Positions 45,105 through 53,460 of a stretch of DNA of 64,000 nt are shown here, in pieces. The DNA lies in NCBI GenBank assembly GCA_964602985.1, contig CAZRTJ010000004.1, positions 62,001 to 126,000 on the forward strand. The letters are read 5' to 3'. The translations under genes were made by a program, and so were the position numbers. The notes under the pieces were generated by a model. That model was not told the origin of the DNA, did not search any database, and saw only the letters and a program-made list of their open reading frames with translations. Source of the DNA: CAYZJB01 sp964602985 (GTDB taxonomy: Bacteria > CLD3 > SB21). The first letter of the stretch is position 1. Every line of letters begins with the position of its first letter.

Positions 45105-45194
45105 ATGTCTCCTTCCTTCAAGTTGTGCTCTACTCTGCCGCTTGTTGCGTTGATCATGATGGCGAGTGCAGTTGTTGCTGGTTATTTGGGTTAG
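45105..45194 (+). CDS. possible 29-residue single-helix membrane peptide
   Basis: ATG 45105 to TAG 45192-45194. The product has a basic/cysteine N-terminus and then one hydrophobic helix (LPLVALIMMASAVVAGYLG). The upstream GGGG is a weak ribosome site. It may be a small membrane protein or only a chance frame. It ends 51 bp before the activase ATG. Confidence 0.3.
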   Translation: MSPSFKLCSTLPLVALIMMASAVVAGYLG

Positions 45195-45214
45195 TATTGG
45201 GTTACGAATTATAG
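45186..45214 (+). promoter_or_regulatory. possible promoter with tandem TTGGGTTA repeats
   Basis: TTGGGTTA occurs at 45186-45193 and again at 45197-45204, 11 bp apart (about one DNA turn). The first repeat serves as a -35 (TTGGGT) 17 bp from TTATAG (45209-45214). Direct repeats at one-turn spacing could be an activator site. The activase ATG follows 31 bp later. Confidence 0.35.
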
Positions 45215-45245
45215 TATTCCATTAAACACACGCGAGGGTTCAAAG

Positions 45246-48200
45246 ATGTCTTCTATGTTGCCGGATGCTGTCACCATCGGAATGGATGTCGGCTCCATCA
45301 GTGTCAAAGTGGCGGCGGTCAGTAGATCGCCCCTCCCACATTGCCCGAATTTCGTCTCTTTCTCCTCCGGTCCGTATTTCATCCTGCGTTCTGACTATCG
45401 TCGAACCAATGGAGAGGTGATTGGGGCAACGTGTCAACTTCTTCGCGAGTTGTTGCGTGTTCTGCCGGCAGAGCGCATCCACGGGATCAATCTCACGGGG
45501 ACAGGTGGGCGAGCGGTGGCGAAATTTCTCGAGGGGGATTTTGAAAACGAATTTCGCGCTCTTTCCAGAGGTGTGTCGACCCTTCATCCGGAAATACGAA
45601 CCGTATTCGAAATGGGCGGAGACAACGCCAAGTATCTGCGACTGGAAGAACAGGGCGGGTCCATCCACATCGCGGACTACGAAAAGAACGGCGACTGCGC
45701 CGCCGGGACCGGTTCCTTCATGGATCAACAAGCGACGCGGCTGCAATACCCCATCGAAGAGGTCGGCAAGATCGTCCTGCAGTCTCCGACCACGACGACC
45801 ATCGCGGGACGTTGCTCGGTGTTTGCGAAAAGCGACATGATCCATGCCCAACAAAAGGGACATCCGCCCCCAGCCATCCTCAAGGGATTGTGCGAAGCGG
45901 TCGTGCGGAATTTCAAAAGCAGCATCGTCCGCGGGAAAGCAGTCGTACCCAAAGCGCTCTTCATCGGCGGCGTCGCCGCCAACGAGGGCGTGGTCGAGGC
46001 GATGAGGCGCCTGTTTGAACTCTCTGAGGAAGATCTGATCATCACGCCGCACTACGCCTGGTACGGCGCAATCGGGGCGGCGCTCTTGATCATGGAATCC
46101 TACAAGAAAGACTTCTCACGCCTGACCGAAAAACTCGAGTCCATCCACGACGGCGTTCGTGAACCGGTCGATACCAGTCAGCCGCTGAACACGAAGAACG
46201 TTGTCTTCTTGCGAGACCGGGTACGACCCTACACATTTGACGGAAAAGCACTACCCATCGACGTGTATCTGGGTATCGACATCGGCTCGGTCAGTACGAA
46301 TTTTGTCCTCATCGACGACGACTCCAATATCGTCCACGAAATTTACGTGTACACACAAGCCCGGCCGATCGAAGTTGTCAATGCCGGTCTCAAAGAAATC
46401 CAGCAGTTGCTTGGCGACAAAATCGTCGTTCGCGGCGTGGGCACGACCGGGTCGGGCAGGGAACTGATCGGCGAACTGACCGGTGCGGACGTCATCAAGG
46501 ATGAAATCACCGCGCACAAAACCGGCGCAATGTACATCAGTAAGAAATTGCTGGACGCCCAGGTGGATACGATTTTTGAAATCGGCGGCCAGGACTCGAA
46601 GTTCATCAGTCTGGAAGACGGCGTGGTGACCGATTTTGCCATGAACGAAGCCTGCGCGGCCGGCACCGGATCCTTCCTCGAAGAACAGGCCGAGAAACTG
46701 GGCATTCGCATCAAGGTCGAATTCGCGCAATTGGCCATGCAATCTCGTCAGCCGATCAAGCTCGGCGAGCGGTGTACGGTTTTTATGGAGAAAGACATCA
46801 ACGCGTACGTCCAAATGGGTTCCACCAAGGAGGACATCGCCGCCGGTCTGGCGTACTCGATCGCGTTGAATTATCTCAATCGTGTGGTGCGCGGTCGTCG
46901 GATCGGTGAGACGATTTATTTCCAGGGCGGCACGGCGTACAATGATTCCGTCGCGGCGGCGTTTTCTCTTGTTCTGGGCAAGCAGATCATCGTGCCCCCG
47001 CACAACGGCGTCGTGGGCGCCATCGGCGCGGCCATCCTGGCCCGCGAGAAGATCCAACAAACCGGAGAGCAGACCGCATTCCGCGGCTTCTCCCTCGACG
47101 CCGTCGACTACACGGTCCGACACTTCACGTGCCGCGCCTGCTCGAACTACTGCGACATGCAGGAGATCAAGGTCGACTCGGAAAAGACGTTCTGGGGGGA
47201 TAAGTGTTCCGACAAATTCCGTAAGAAATCACGCGCCAATAAAAAGCCCGTCATTCCGAATCTCTACGACCTCCGCGAACAATGGCTGCTCGAATCATAC
47301 CGGGAGCCCGGAAGTCAAGGCGTCCGCATCGGACTGGCGCGGAGTATGCACTTCTACGAGAAGTTTCCATTCTGGAATGCCTATTTTACTTCGTTGGGTT
47401 TCCAGGTGGTCATTTCCGATCCGACCAATTCGGAAATCGCAAAGGCCGGCATCGAAACCACGGTCGCGGAACCCTGCTACCCGATCAAGATTGCGCATGG
47501 GCACTTTAAGAATCTTCTCGACAAGGGCGTCGACTTTGTATTCCAGCCCAACATGATCAATGCGGAGACCCCCTTTCCCGAAGTGAAATCGCATCACTGT
47601 CCGTGGACGCAGACCCTGCCGTTCGTGCTGCGCAGCGCCGCGGCGTTTGAAGCGCATGCGAACAAGATTCTTTCACCGGAACTTCGGTTTCGTCTCGGTC
47701 CGATGGATGTGACGCAAGCGTTGTACGAGACCATGCGCCGTCTGGGAGTCTCGCGCCGCCGCAATGAAGAGGCGGTACGGGCGGCCTACGCCGTACAGAA
47801 ACACTTCCAGGAACGCATGTTGGAGGCGGGACGCGAGGCGCTCCGCACGCTGGAAGTATCCGACGAGATGGCGATCCTTCTCGTGGGACGCGTATACAAC
47901 CTGAACGATCGCGGAGTCAATCTGAATGTACCCAACAAGCTTCGGGACGTCTACGGCATCAACGTCATTCCCATGGACTTCGTCGACGCCTCTTCGATCG
48001 ACATTGCCGACGTCAATCCGAACATGTTTTGGAATTCGGGACGCAAAATCCTTCAGATCGCCAAATACATACGCGGACGGGATCATCTGCATCTCATTTA
48101 CATTACCAACTTCAAATGCGGTCCCGATTCGTACATCAAGCATTACGTGGCGGACGCCTCCGGTAAGCCTTTCTTGACACTCCAACTCGACGGGCACCAG

Positions 48201-48290
48201 AACGATGCAGGGGTCATGACGCGGTGCGAGGCGTATTTGGACAGCAAGGGATTTTTCCAACACACCCCGATTTTGGCGGAGGCGGTATGA
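45246..48290 (+). CDS. tandem CoA-dehydratase activase (BadF/BadG/HgdC type), N-terminal part
   Basis: 1014 residues. Two ASKHA ATPase domains lie in tandem, opening with IGMDVGSISVKVAAV and GIDIGSVSTNFVLID. Each carries the two Cys of the 4Fe-4S cluster: GDCAAGTGSF with AGRCSVF (Cys151 and Cys190), and EACAAGTGSF with GERCTVF (Cys470 and Cys510). The 39-40 residue spacing equals that of HgdC, where the cluster bridges a homodimer; here one chain would form a pseudo-dimer. A C-terminal region with ACSNYCDMQEIKV follows (about residues 630-1010) and probably continues into the next protein. Such proteins transfer low-potential electrons to radical dehydratases or reductases. The next gene overlaps by 4 bp. 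Confidence 0.88.
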   Translation: MSSMLPDAVTIGMDVGSISVKVAAVSRSPLPHCPNFVSFSSGPYFILRSDYRRTNGEVIGATCQLLRELLRVLPAERIHGINLTGTGGRAVAKFLEGDFENEFRALSRGVSTLHPEIRTVFEMGGDNAKYLRLEEQGGSIHIADYEKNGDCAAGTGSFMDQQATRLQYPIEEVGKIVLQSPTTTTIAGRCSVFAKSDMIHAQQKGHPPPAILKGLCEAVVRNFKSSIVRGKAVVPKALFIGGVAANEGVVEAMRRLFELSEEDLIITPHYAWYGAIGAALLIMESYKKDFSRLTEKLESIHDGVREPVDTSQPLNTKNVVFLRDRVRPYTFDGKALPIDVYLGIDIGSVSTNFVLIDDDSNIVHEIYVYTQARPIEVVNAGLKEIQQLLGDKIVVRGVGTTGSGRELIGELTGADVIKDEITAHKTGAMYISKKLLDAQVDTIFEIGGQDSKFISLEDGVVTDFAMNEACAAGTGSFLEEQAEKLGIRIKVEFAQLAMQSRQPIKLGERCTVFMEKDINAYVQMGSTKEDIAAGLAYSIALNYLNRVVRGRRIGETIYFQGGTAYNDSVAAAFSLVLGKQIIVPPHNGVVGAIGAAILAREKIQQTGEQTAFRGFSLDAVDYTVRHFTCRACSNYCDMQEIKVDSEKTFWGDKCSDKFRKKSRANKKPVIPNLYDLREQWLLESYREPGSQGVRIGLARSMHFYEKFPFWNAYFTSLGFQVVISDPTNSEIAKAGIETTVAEPCYPIKIAHGHFKNLLDKGVDFVFQPNMINAETPFPEVKSHHCPWTQTLPFVLRSAAAFEAHANKILSPELRFRLGPMDVTQALYETMRRLGVSRRRNEEAVRAAYAVQKHFQERMLEAGREALRTLEVSDEMAILLVGRVYNLNDRGVNLNVPNKLRDVYGINVIPMDFVDASSIDIADVNPNMFWNSGRKILQIAKYIRGRDHLHLIYITNFKCGPDSYIKHYVADASGKPFLTLQLDGHQNDAGVMTRCEAYLDSKGFFQHTPILAEAV

Positions 48291-49588
48291 AGAAGACACT
48301 GCATGGACGCACGCTGTACATCCCTCGGATGAGTGACGAAGGCGCGCAAACGATGGCGGCCGCCTTTCATGCGATCGGTTTTGATGCAGAGCCCGTACCG
48401 AAATCCGACGCGGAAACCATTGAACTCGGAAAGAAGTACACGAGTGGAGACGAATGTTATCCGCAAGCGGTTACCATGGGTGGCTTTGTACAGATTGCCC
48501 GGCAACCCGGATTCGATCCCAACCGCACGGCATTCCTCATGCCTCTGGCCCAGGGGCCGTGTCGATTTGGACAGTACGCACATTACGTCACGCGGGTTTT
48601 TGAAAAACTCGGTTACCCGGACGTCATGGTGATGTCGCCGCGCGGCGAAGACGGTTACGACCAGTTCGGCGAGGAAGGCAAAGGTTTTGCCCGAATCGCG
48701 TGGCGCGCGCTGGTCGCGGCGGATATTTTGAGAAAATTACTTCTTAAGACGAGGCCGTACGAGTTGCAGAAGGGCGAGACCGATCATGTGTTCCAGGAAT
48801 GTCTGAACGACGTTTGCGATGCCATTGGCAAACCCGGCCTACCCTCCAAGGACCACATGGGAGTTATTCGACAGGCCATGATCCGAACGCGGGAACGCTT
48901 CCGGAAGATTCCGGCCCGCTACACAAACGATCGACCCCTGATCGGTGTGGTGGGAGAGATCTATTGCCGGCTCGACACGTTTGCCAATGAAGACATTATC
49001 CGCGTCATCGAATCGCAGGGTGGCGAGGCGTGGATCGCGGATATCGCGGAATGGGTTTGGCAAACCAATTTCCGCCAGCAGGAGAACCTCCGCGAGGCCG
49101 GCGAGCGCTTTTCCAAGAAGATGCTCGTGTCCAAGATCAAGAACCACATTCAGCACAAAGACGAACACGAATTGGTCAGTCTGTTCAAGGAAGATTTTCG
49201 CGGTTTGGAAGAACCGGGCTCTTGCGAAGAGATTTTGGAGCGCAGTCGTCCGTACCTCCCTCACACGGGCGCGTTTGGAGAAATGGTGTTGAGCACCGGC
49301 AAAGCGATCTACATGTACGAAAAGGGAGCCGACGGCGTTTTGGATATCAGTCCCTTCACGTGCATGAATGGAATTGTTTGCGAAGCCATTTATCCGAAAG
49401 TGAGTCGGGAACACGACGACATCCCCATCAAGGTTTTCTATTTTGACGGCACCAAATCCGACTGGGAACGCGACACGGGAATTTTCATCGAACTAGCCCG
49501 CGGCTATCAGAAAAAGAAAAAGCGGCCCCGCGTCGGTCCGAGACCGTTGTCTCCTTCAACGCGCCTGCGGGCGCTTGCTACGGTCTGA
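48287..49588 (+). CDS. CoA-dehydratase activase-associated protein, C-terminal part
   Basis: 433 residues from ATG 48287, in ATGA overlap with the activase. In many bacteria this segment is the C-terminal region of a single protein of about 1400 residues; here it is a separate gene. It has Cys-containing stretches GDECYPQAVTMGGF, AQGPCRFGQYAHY, CLNDVCDAIG and SPFTCMNGIVCEAIYP, which resemble the Cys-ligated subunits of the 2-hydroxyacyl-CoA dehydratase family and may bind Fe-S. The acceptor enzyme is not in the window. The pair may activate another dehydratase or a reductase, or act on its own. Confidence 0.82.
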   Translation: MKKTLHGRTLYIPRMSDEGAQTMAAAFHAIGFDAEPVPKSDAETIELGKKYTSGDECYPQAVTMGGFVQIARQPGFDPNRTAFLMPLAQGPCRFGQYAHYVTRVFEKLGYPDVMVMSPRGEDGYDQFGEEGKGFARIAWRALVAADILRKLLLKTRPYELQKGETDHVFQECLNDVCDAIGKPGLPSKDHMGVIRQAMIRTRERFRKIPARYTNDRPLIGVVGEIYCRLDTFANEDIIRVIESQGGEAWIADIAEWVWQTNFRQQENLREAGERFSKKMLVSKIKNHIQHKDEHELVSLFKEDFRGLEEPGSCEEILERSRPYLPHTGAFGEMVLSTGKAIYMYEKGADGVLDISPFTCMNGIVCEAIYPKVSREHDDIPIKVFYFDGTKSDWERDTGIFIELARGYQKKKKRPRVGPRPLSPSTRLRALATV

Positions 49589-49665
49589 CACCTCTCGACA
49601 TTCCTTCCGTCGAGTAGGCGGACAACGACCATTGCTTCTTGACGGTGTTTTTTCTATGTTCGGCC

Positions 49666-50328
49666 ATGCCTGTGGTTGCTCCATCCATTTTGTCGGCCAA
49701 CTTTGCCAATCTGGAACAAGACGTCCGTGCGGCGGAGAAGGCAGGCGCTGACTGGATTCATGTAGATGTGATGGACGGGCACTTTGTGCCCAATCTGACG
49801 ATTGGTCCTGTTGTTGTCGAGCATCTCCGCAAGATCACCAACCTTCCGCTGGACGTACACCTCATGATCGAACACCCCGATCGGTATCTCGGCGCCTTCC
49901 GGAATGCCGGCGCCGATATCCTCTCCGTTCATCAGGAAGCCTGTGTCCACCTGCAGCGGACACTGCACGCCATTCGCGAGAGTGGAGCCAAGGCGGGAGT
50001 CGTTTTGAATCCGGCAACCCCGCCCCACACGATTGAATACGTCCTTGACGACGCCGATCTCGTTCTGGTCATGTCCGTCAATCCAGGATTCGGTGGACAA
50101 GAATTTCTCGACTCCTCGCTGCAGAAGATCCGAACCCTCAAAGAGATGATCGGTCATCGAAAGATTTTCCTGGAAGTGGACGGCGGCATTACAGAGCAAA
50201 CAGGCCTCCGCGTGATGAAGGCGGGTGCAAATGTGTTGGTCGCCGGTTCATATATTTTCGGCGCTGCCCGACCCGCCGAGCGAATTCAGATTCTGAAGAA
50301 CCTGTCCACCAGCACGTTGGTTGCCTGA
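49666..50328 (+). CDS. rpe: ribulose-phosphate 3-epimerase
   Basis: 220 residues from ATG 49666; a longer open frame upstream adds unrelated residues. TIM-barrel landmarks are APSILSANFANL, IHVDVMDGHFVPNLTIGP (metal His and Asp), PLDVHLMI, MSVNPGFGGQ and EVDGGI. It interconverts ribulose-5-phosphate and xylulose-5-phosphate in the pentose-phosphate pathway. It is the conserved metabolic gene between the activase genes and the HcrB-like gene. Confidence 0.95.
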   Translation: MPVVAPSILSANFANLEQDVRAAEKAGADWIHVDVMDGHFVPNLTIGPVVVEHLRKITNLPLDVHLMIEHPDRYLGAFRNAGADILSVHQEACVHLQRTLHAIRESGAKAGVVLNPATPPHTIEYVLDDADLVLVMSVNPGFGGQEFLDSSLQKIRTLKEMIGHRKIFLEVDGGITEQTGLRVMKAGANVLVAGSYIFGAARPAERIQILKNLSTSTLVA

Positions 50329-50340
50329 TTCGGAGATGCC

Positions 50341-51354
50341 ATGCTGACCCTGCCCTCGTTTGAGTTCCTCGCCCCGCGGACCGTCGAAGAAGCCGTTGAC
50401 ATGCTGGGCCGGCACAAAGGTTCAAAAGTTCTCGCCGGCGGCACTGATCTGATTCCCAGCATGAAGAACAAATTATTCGAACCGTCTCATTTGATCAGCC
50501 TTGCAAACATTCCGGAACTCAAGACCATCACCATGGATCCGCAGAAAGGACTGGTCGTTGGTGCGGGGGTCACTCTGTCGGAGTTGATCCGCCATCCTGC
50601 GGTCGCCACCCACTACGTCGTGCTGGCGAACGCGGTTTCAAAAGTAGCCACGCCCTTGCTGCAAAACAAAGGTACGATCGGGGGAAACATCCTGCTGGAC
50701 ACCCGGTGCTATTATTACAACCAGTCCAAGTTCTGGCGGCAGGCCATCCACCACTGTATGAAGAAAGACGGAGAGGTGTGCCGCGTCGCGCCCAGTGGTT
50801 CGCGATGTTATGCGATCTCGTCCTGCGACTCGGTTCCCGTTCTGTACGCCCTGGGCGCGTCAATGCGCATCGTCAGTTCGCGTGGCGAGAGACTCGTTGC
50901 ACTGAAGGATTTTTACCGGAATGACGGGATGAATTACCACACGCTGGCGGGAGATGAACTTCTGATGGATGTCCATGTGCCGATTCCGCCGACGGGGTTT
51001 CGCGCCGCGTATATGAAATTGCGCAGAAGACAAGTGATGGATTACCCGATGCTGGGCGTCTGCGTGAGCGTCACCATCGGACCGGATGAAGTGTGTTCCG
51101 ACGCCAAGGTCGTGCTCGGCGCGATCTTTTCTTGTCCCTACGAAGTGGGTGAGGCGCAGGAAGTCTTGATCGGAAAGAAGATAAGCGATGAGGATATGGA
51201 TCGCGCCGCTCAGATCGCGCATGATGCAGCGAAGCCGATGGACCTGACCAACTTCCGACCTGGGTATCGGAAGCGCATGGTTCGCGTCTTCACACGCCGC
51301 CTGCTGGATCACCTGGTGAAAGGCGCCGAACTCATCGACATTCACGGCGCGTAA
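50341..51354 (+). CDS. HcrB-like FAD/4Fe-4S subunit of 4-hydroxybenzoyl-CoA reductase type
   Basis: 337 residues. The fold is the FAD-binding subunit of molybdenum hydroxylases (LAGGTDLIPSMKN near 31-43, TIGGNILLDTRC). Unlike ordinary members it holds a loop with Cys123, Cys139, Cys147 and Cys156. This spacing (16, 8, 9) matches, from memory, that of the extra 4Fe-4S cluster in Thauera HcrB (Cys122, 138, 146, 155). HcrB-type proteins pass electrons to reduce 4-hydroxybenzoyl-CoA. The molybdenum and 2Fe-2S subunits (HcrA, HcrC) are not adjacent. Location beside an activase of the benzoyl-CoA-reductase type hints at aromatic-CoA or related chemistry. Confidence 0.82.
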   Translation: MLTLPSFEFLAPRTVEEAVDMLGRHKGSKVLAGGTDLIPSMKNKLFEPSHLISLANIPELKTITMDPQKGLVVGAGVTLSELIRHPAVATHYVVLANAVSKVATPLLQNKGTIGGNILLDTRCYYYNQSKFWRQAIHHCMKKDGEVCRVAPSGSRCYAISSCDSVPVLYALGASMRIVSSRGERLVALKDFYRNDGMNYHTLAGDELLMDVHVPIPPTGFRAAYMKLRRRQVMDYPMLGVCVSVTIGPDEVCSDAKVVLGAIFSCPYEVGEAQEVLIGKKISDEDMDRAAQIAHDAAKPMDLTNFRPGYRKRMVRVFTRRLLDHLVKGAELIDIHGA

Positions 51355-51406
51355 CGCCCCCAAAAGGGTTATTGAGGTTCAATCTCATGGCCGATAGATT
51401 GAGGGT

Positions 51407-52063
51407 ATGACCGTTGACGTGAAATCTCCTGTCCTCTCGAGTACGCGCCACCACTTGAAAGAAAATTACCGTCTCCATCTCGAGGTCGGTTTTCTGTCTG
51501 CTCTGATCCTGGTAGCCGGAGTACTTAATTTCTACCCCAAAACAGATCCGGCTCACCGCGAGATTTTCATTCCCCAAGTCAGCGTGGAAGTCATCGACAT
51601 TCCGCAAACCCTGCAGCCCATCTCGACCAAAGGTGTTCCTATCAAGCCGGTCATTCCCATCGCTTCTGCCAAGATGCAAGAGGTGTTGATCGACGATACA
51701 GACCTGATCTTTGGGTCGGAGGATGGTTTGCTCACGATTCCTGCGCCGCCGAATCCTCCCGGAAAGAAAAAGACGGCAGAATACTTTCCACCGAAACTCA
51801 TGGTCAGCAAGTTTCCGGAGTATCCGAAAGAGTTGCAGAAGAAAGGCATCCGCGGGATGGTCGTCCTCGAAGTGCAGGTGGATACGGACGGCAAGGTGAT
51901 CAACCATCGCGTCAAGCAGAACACCACCGGCAGCGACCTGTTGGAACAACTCGCCATTGAAACGGTGTACAAATGTCGGTATAATCCTGCATCCGACGGT
52001 ACCAAGGCGATTCAAGCCTGGACCGACCATCGATTTGAATTTCGCGAGAACTCGAACCACTAA
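51407..52063 (+). CDS. TonB-family energy transducer
   Basis: 218 residues. One membrane helix (about 28-43) anchors it in the inner membrane. A Pro-rich middle (IPAPPNPPGKKK) spans the periplasm, and the C-terminal TonB domain has FPEYPKELQKKGIRGMVVL and VQVDTDGKVINHRVKQNT. The YP and GxV pattern is diagnostic. It delivers proton-motive force to TonB-dependent outer-membrane receptors. ExbB/ExbD and receptors are not in the window. Confidence 0.88.
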   Translation: MTVDVKSPVLSSTRHHLKENYRLHLEVGFLSALILVAGVLNFYPKTDPAHREIFIPQVSVEVIDIPQTLQPISTKGVPIKPVIPIASAKMQEVLIDDTDLIFGSEDGLLTIPAPPNPPGKKKTAEYFPPKLMVSKFPEYPKELQKKGIRGMVVLEVQVDTDGKVINHRVKQNTTGSDLLEQLAIETVYKCRYNPASDGTKAIQAWTDHRFEFRENSNH

Positions 52064-52191
52064 CACCCATTTGAATCAGTCTGTCAGATCCTCATGATGA
52101 AACGGATGTGTGCTCGCGTACGTCATAGCCCATCCCGCGATCGCGCGGTCAAGGTCCGTTTATCCGACTCCCGCCGCACGCCCGCAAAAGG

Positions 52192-53460
52192 ATGGCCACG
52201 GTGAAGGTTTTGGTGATTGGAGCCGGTGCGCGCGAGCATGCGCTGGTCTGGAAGCTGAGCCAATCTGAGCGCGTGTCCAAGATCTATTGCGCTCCGGGGA
52301 ACGCCGGTACGGCTCTCCTCTGCGAAAACGTCCCGACGTCCATTCGTGAGACGGAGCGATTGTTGTCGTTTGCCCGGACGCATGGTGTCGGTCTGACGAT
52401 TGTCGGGTCAGAAGAGCCCTTGACGCTGGGAATTGTAGATCGGTTTGAATCGGCAGGTCTGCCGATCTTCGGTCCTACGGCGCGCGCCGCCGAAATTGAA
52501 GGCAGCAAGGTGTTTGCGAAGGAACTGATGAGGAAATACGAAATTCCGACGGCGGCTTTCGGGGCCTTCGATTCCGCCGATGAAGCGATGGCATTCATTC
52601 GCACAATGAACCGCCCCATGGTGATCAAGGCGGACGGCTTGGCCGCCGGCAAAGGCGTGATCGTCTGTGAGACGGTCGAGCAATCGCTGGAGGCCGTGGG
52701 CACGATCATGAAGGAAAGGAAATTTGGCGAAGCCGGAAATCGGATCGTGGTCGAAGAAAAGATCCACGGCCCCGAAGCGTCCGTGTTTGTCCTGACGGAT
52801 GGCGTGGACTACTCCATCCTGCCAGCCGCTCAAGATCACAAGAGAGTGTTTGATGGCGACACAGGCGCAAACACAGGAGGGATGGGCGCATACGCTCCCG
52901 CACCGATCGTGACGGATGCCTTGATGTTGGAGATTCGCAGGAAGATTATCGAGCCGACGCTGGAGGCGATGCGTCGCGAAGGGCGTCCGTATCGTGGCGT
53001 GCTGTATTGCGGGCTCATGATCACGGAAGAGGGACTGAAAGTCATCGAATTCAACTGTCGCTTTGGAGATCCGGAATGCCAGGTGCTGATGCCGCTGCTG
53101 AAGTCGGACCTCGCCGAGGTGTGCCTTGCGGTCGCGCAAGGGCGATTGTCGGATGTCCCGGTGGAAATCACGGACGAACATTGCGCATGCGTCGTGCTGG
53201 CATCGGGCGGATATCCGGACGCGTTCGAAAAGGGCAAGATTATCCAGGGCCTCGATCTTGTCGGTGAGTCGTCTTGGATTTTCCACGCGGGTACGGCACG
53301 CGACAATCAGAACTACGTCACCGCCGGAGGTCGTGTTCTTTCTGTCACGGCGTCCGGCTCATCGCTGCGGCAGGCTGTGGATCGAGCCTATCGGGCGGCC
53401 GCGTCCATTCGGTTTGATGGCATGCACTTTCGAAAAGACATTGCGGGACGGGCGCTGTGA
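52192..53460 (+). CDS. purD: phosphoribosylamine-glycine ligase
   Basis: 422 residues from ATG 52192; a GTG at 52201 has the better ribosome site (AAAGGA at 8 bp) and gives the standard start KVLVIGAGAREHALVWKL, so that start is likely. It has ATP-grasp motifs MVIKADGLAAGKGV and GANTGGMGAY, and EFNCRFGDPE for metal and ATP binding. It makes glycinamide ribonucleotide in purine synthesis. It overlaps the amidase gene by 4 bp (GTGA). Confidence 0.95.
   Translation: MATVKVLVIGAGAREHALVWKLSQSERVSKIYCAPGNAGTALLCENVPTSIRETERLLSFARTHGVGLTIVGSEEPLTLGIVDRFESAGLPIFGPTARAAEIEGSKVFAKELMRKYEIPTAAFGAFDSADEAMAFIRTMNRPMVIKADGLAAGKGVIVCETVEQSLEAVGTIMKERKFGEAGNRIVVEEKIHGPEASVFVLTDGVDYSILPAAQDHKRVFDGDTGANTGGMGAYAPAPIVTDALMLEIRRKIIEPTLEAMRREGRPYRGVLYCGLMITEEGLKVIEFNCRFGDPECQVLMPLLKSDLAEVCLAVAQGRLSDVPVEITDEHCACVVLASGGYPDAFEKGKIIQGLDLVGESSWIFHAGTARDNQNYVTAGGRVLSVTASGSSLRQAVDRAYRAAASIRFDGMHFRKDIAGRAL

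Larger units (their letters stand above)
44849..45245. other. 397-bp spacer upstream of the activase, with several signals
   Basis: It holds a 12-bp perfect palindrome (45026-45037), a possible 29-residue hydrophobic ORF (45105-45194), direct repeats and a possible promoter (all described separately). No larger gene is seen. Confidence 0.6.

Noticed and set aside
46251..47123. Minus-strand 290-codon frame inside the activase gene
   Set aside because: The opposite strand has two complete ASKHA domains, and the frame has no ribosome site.
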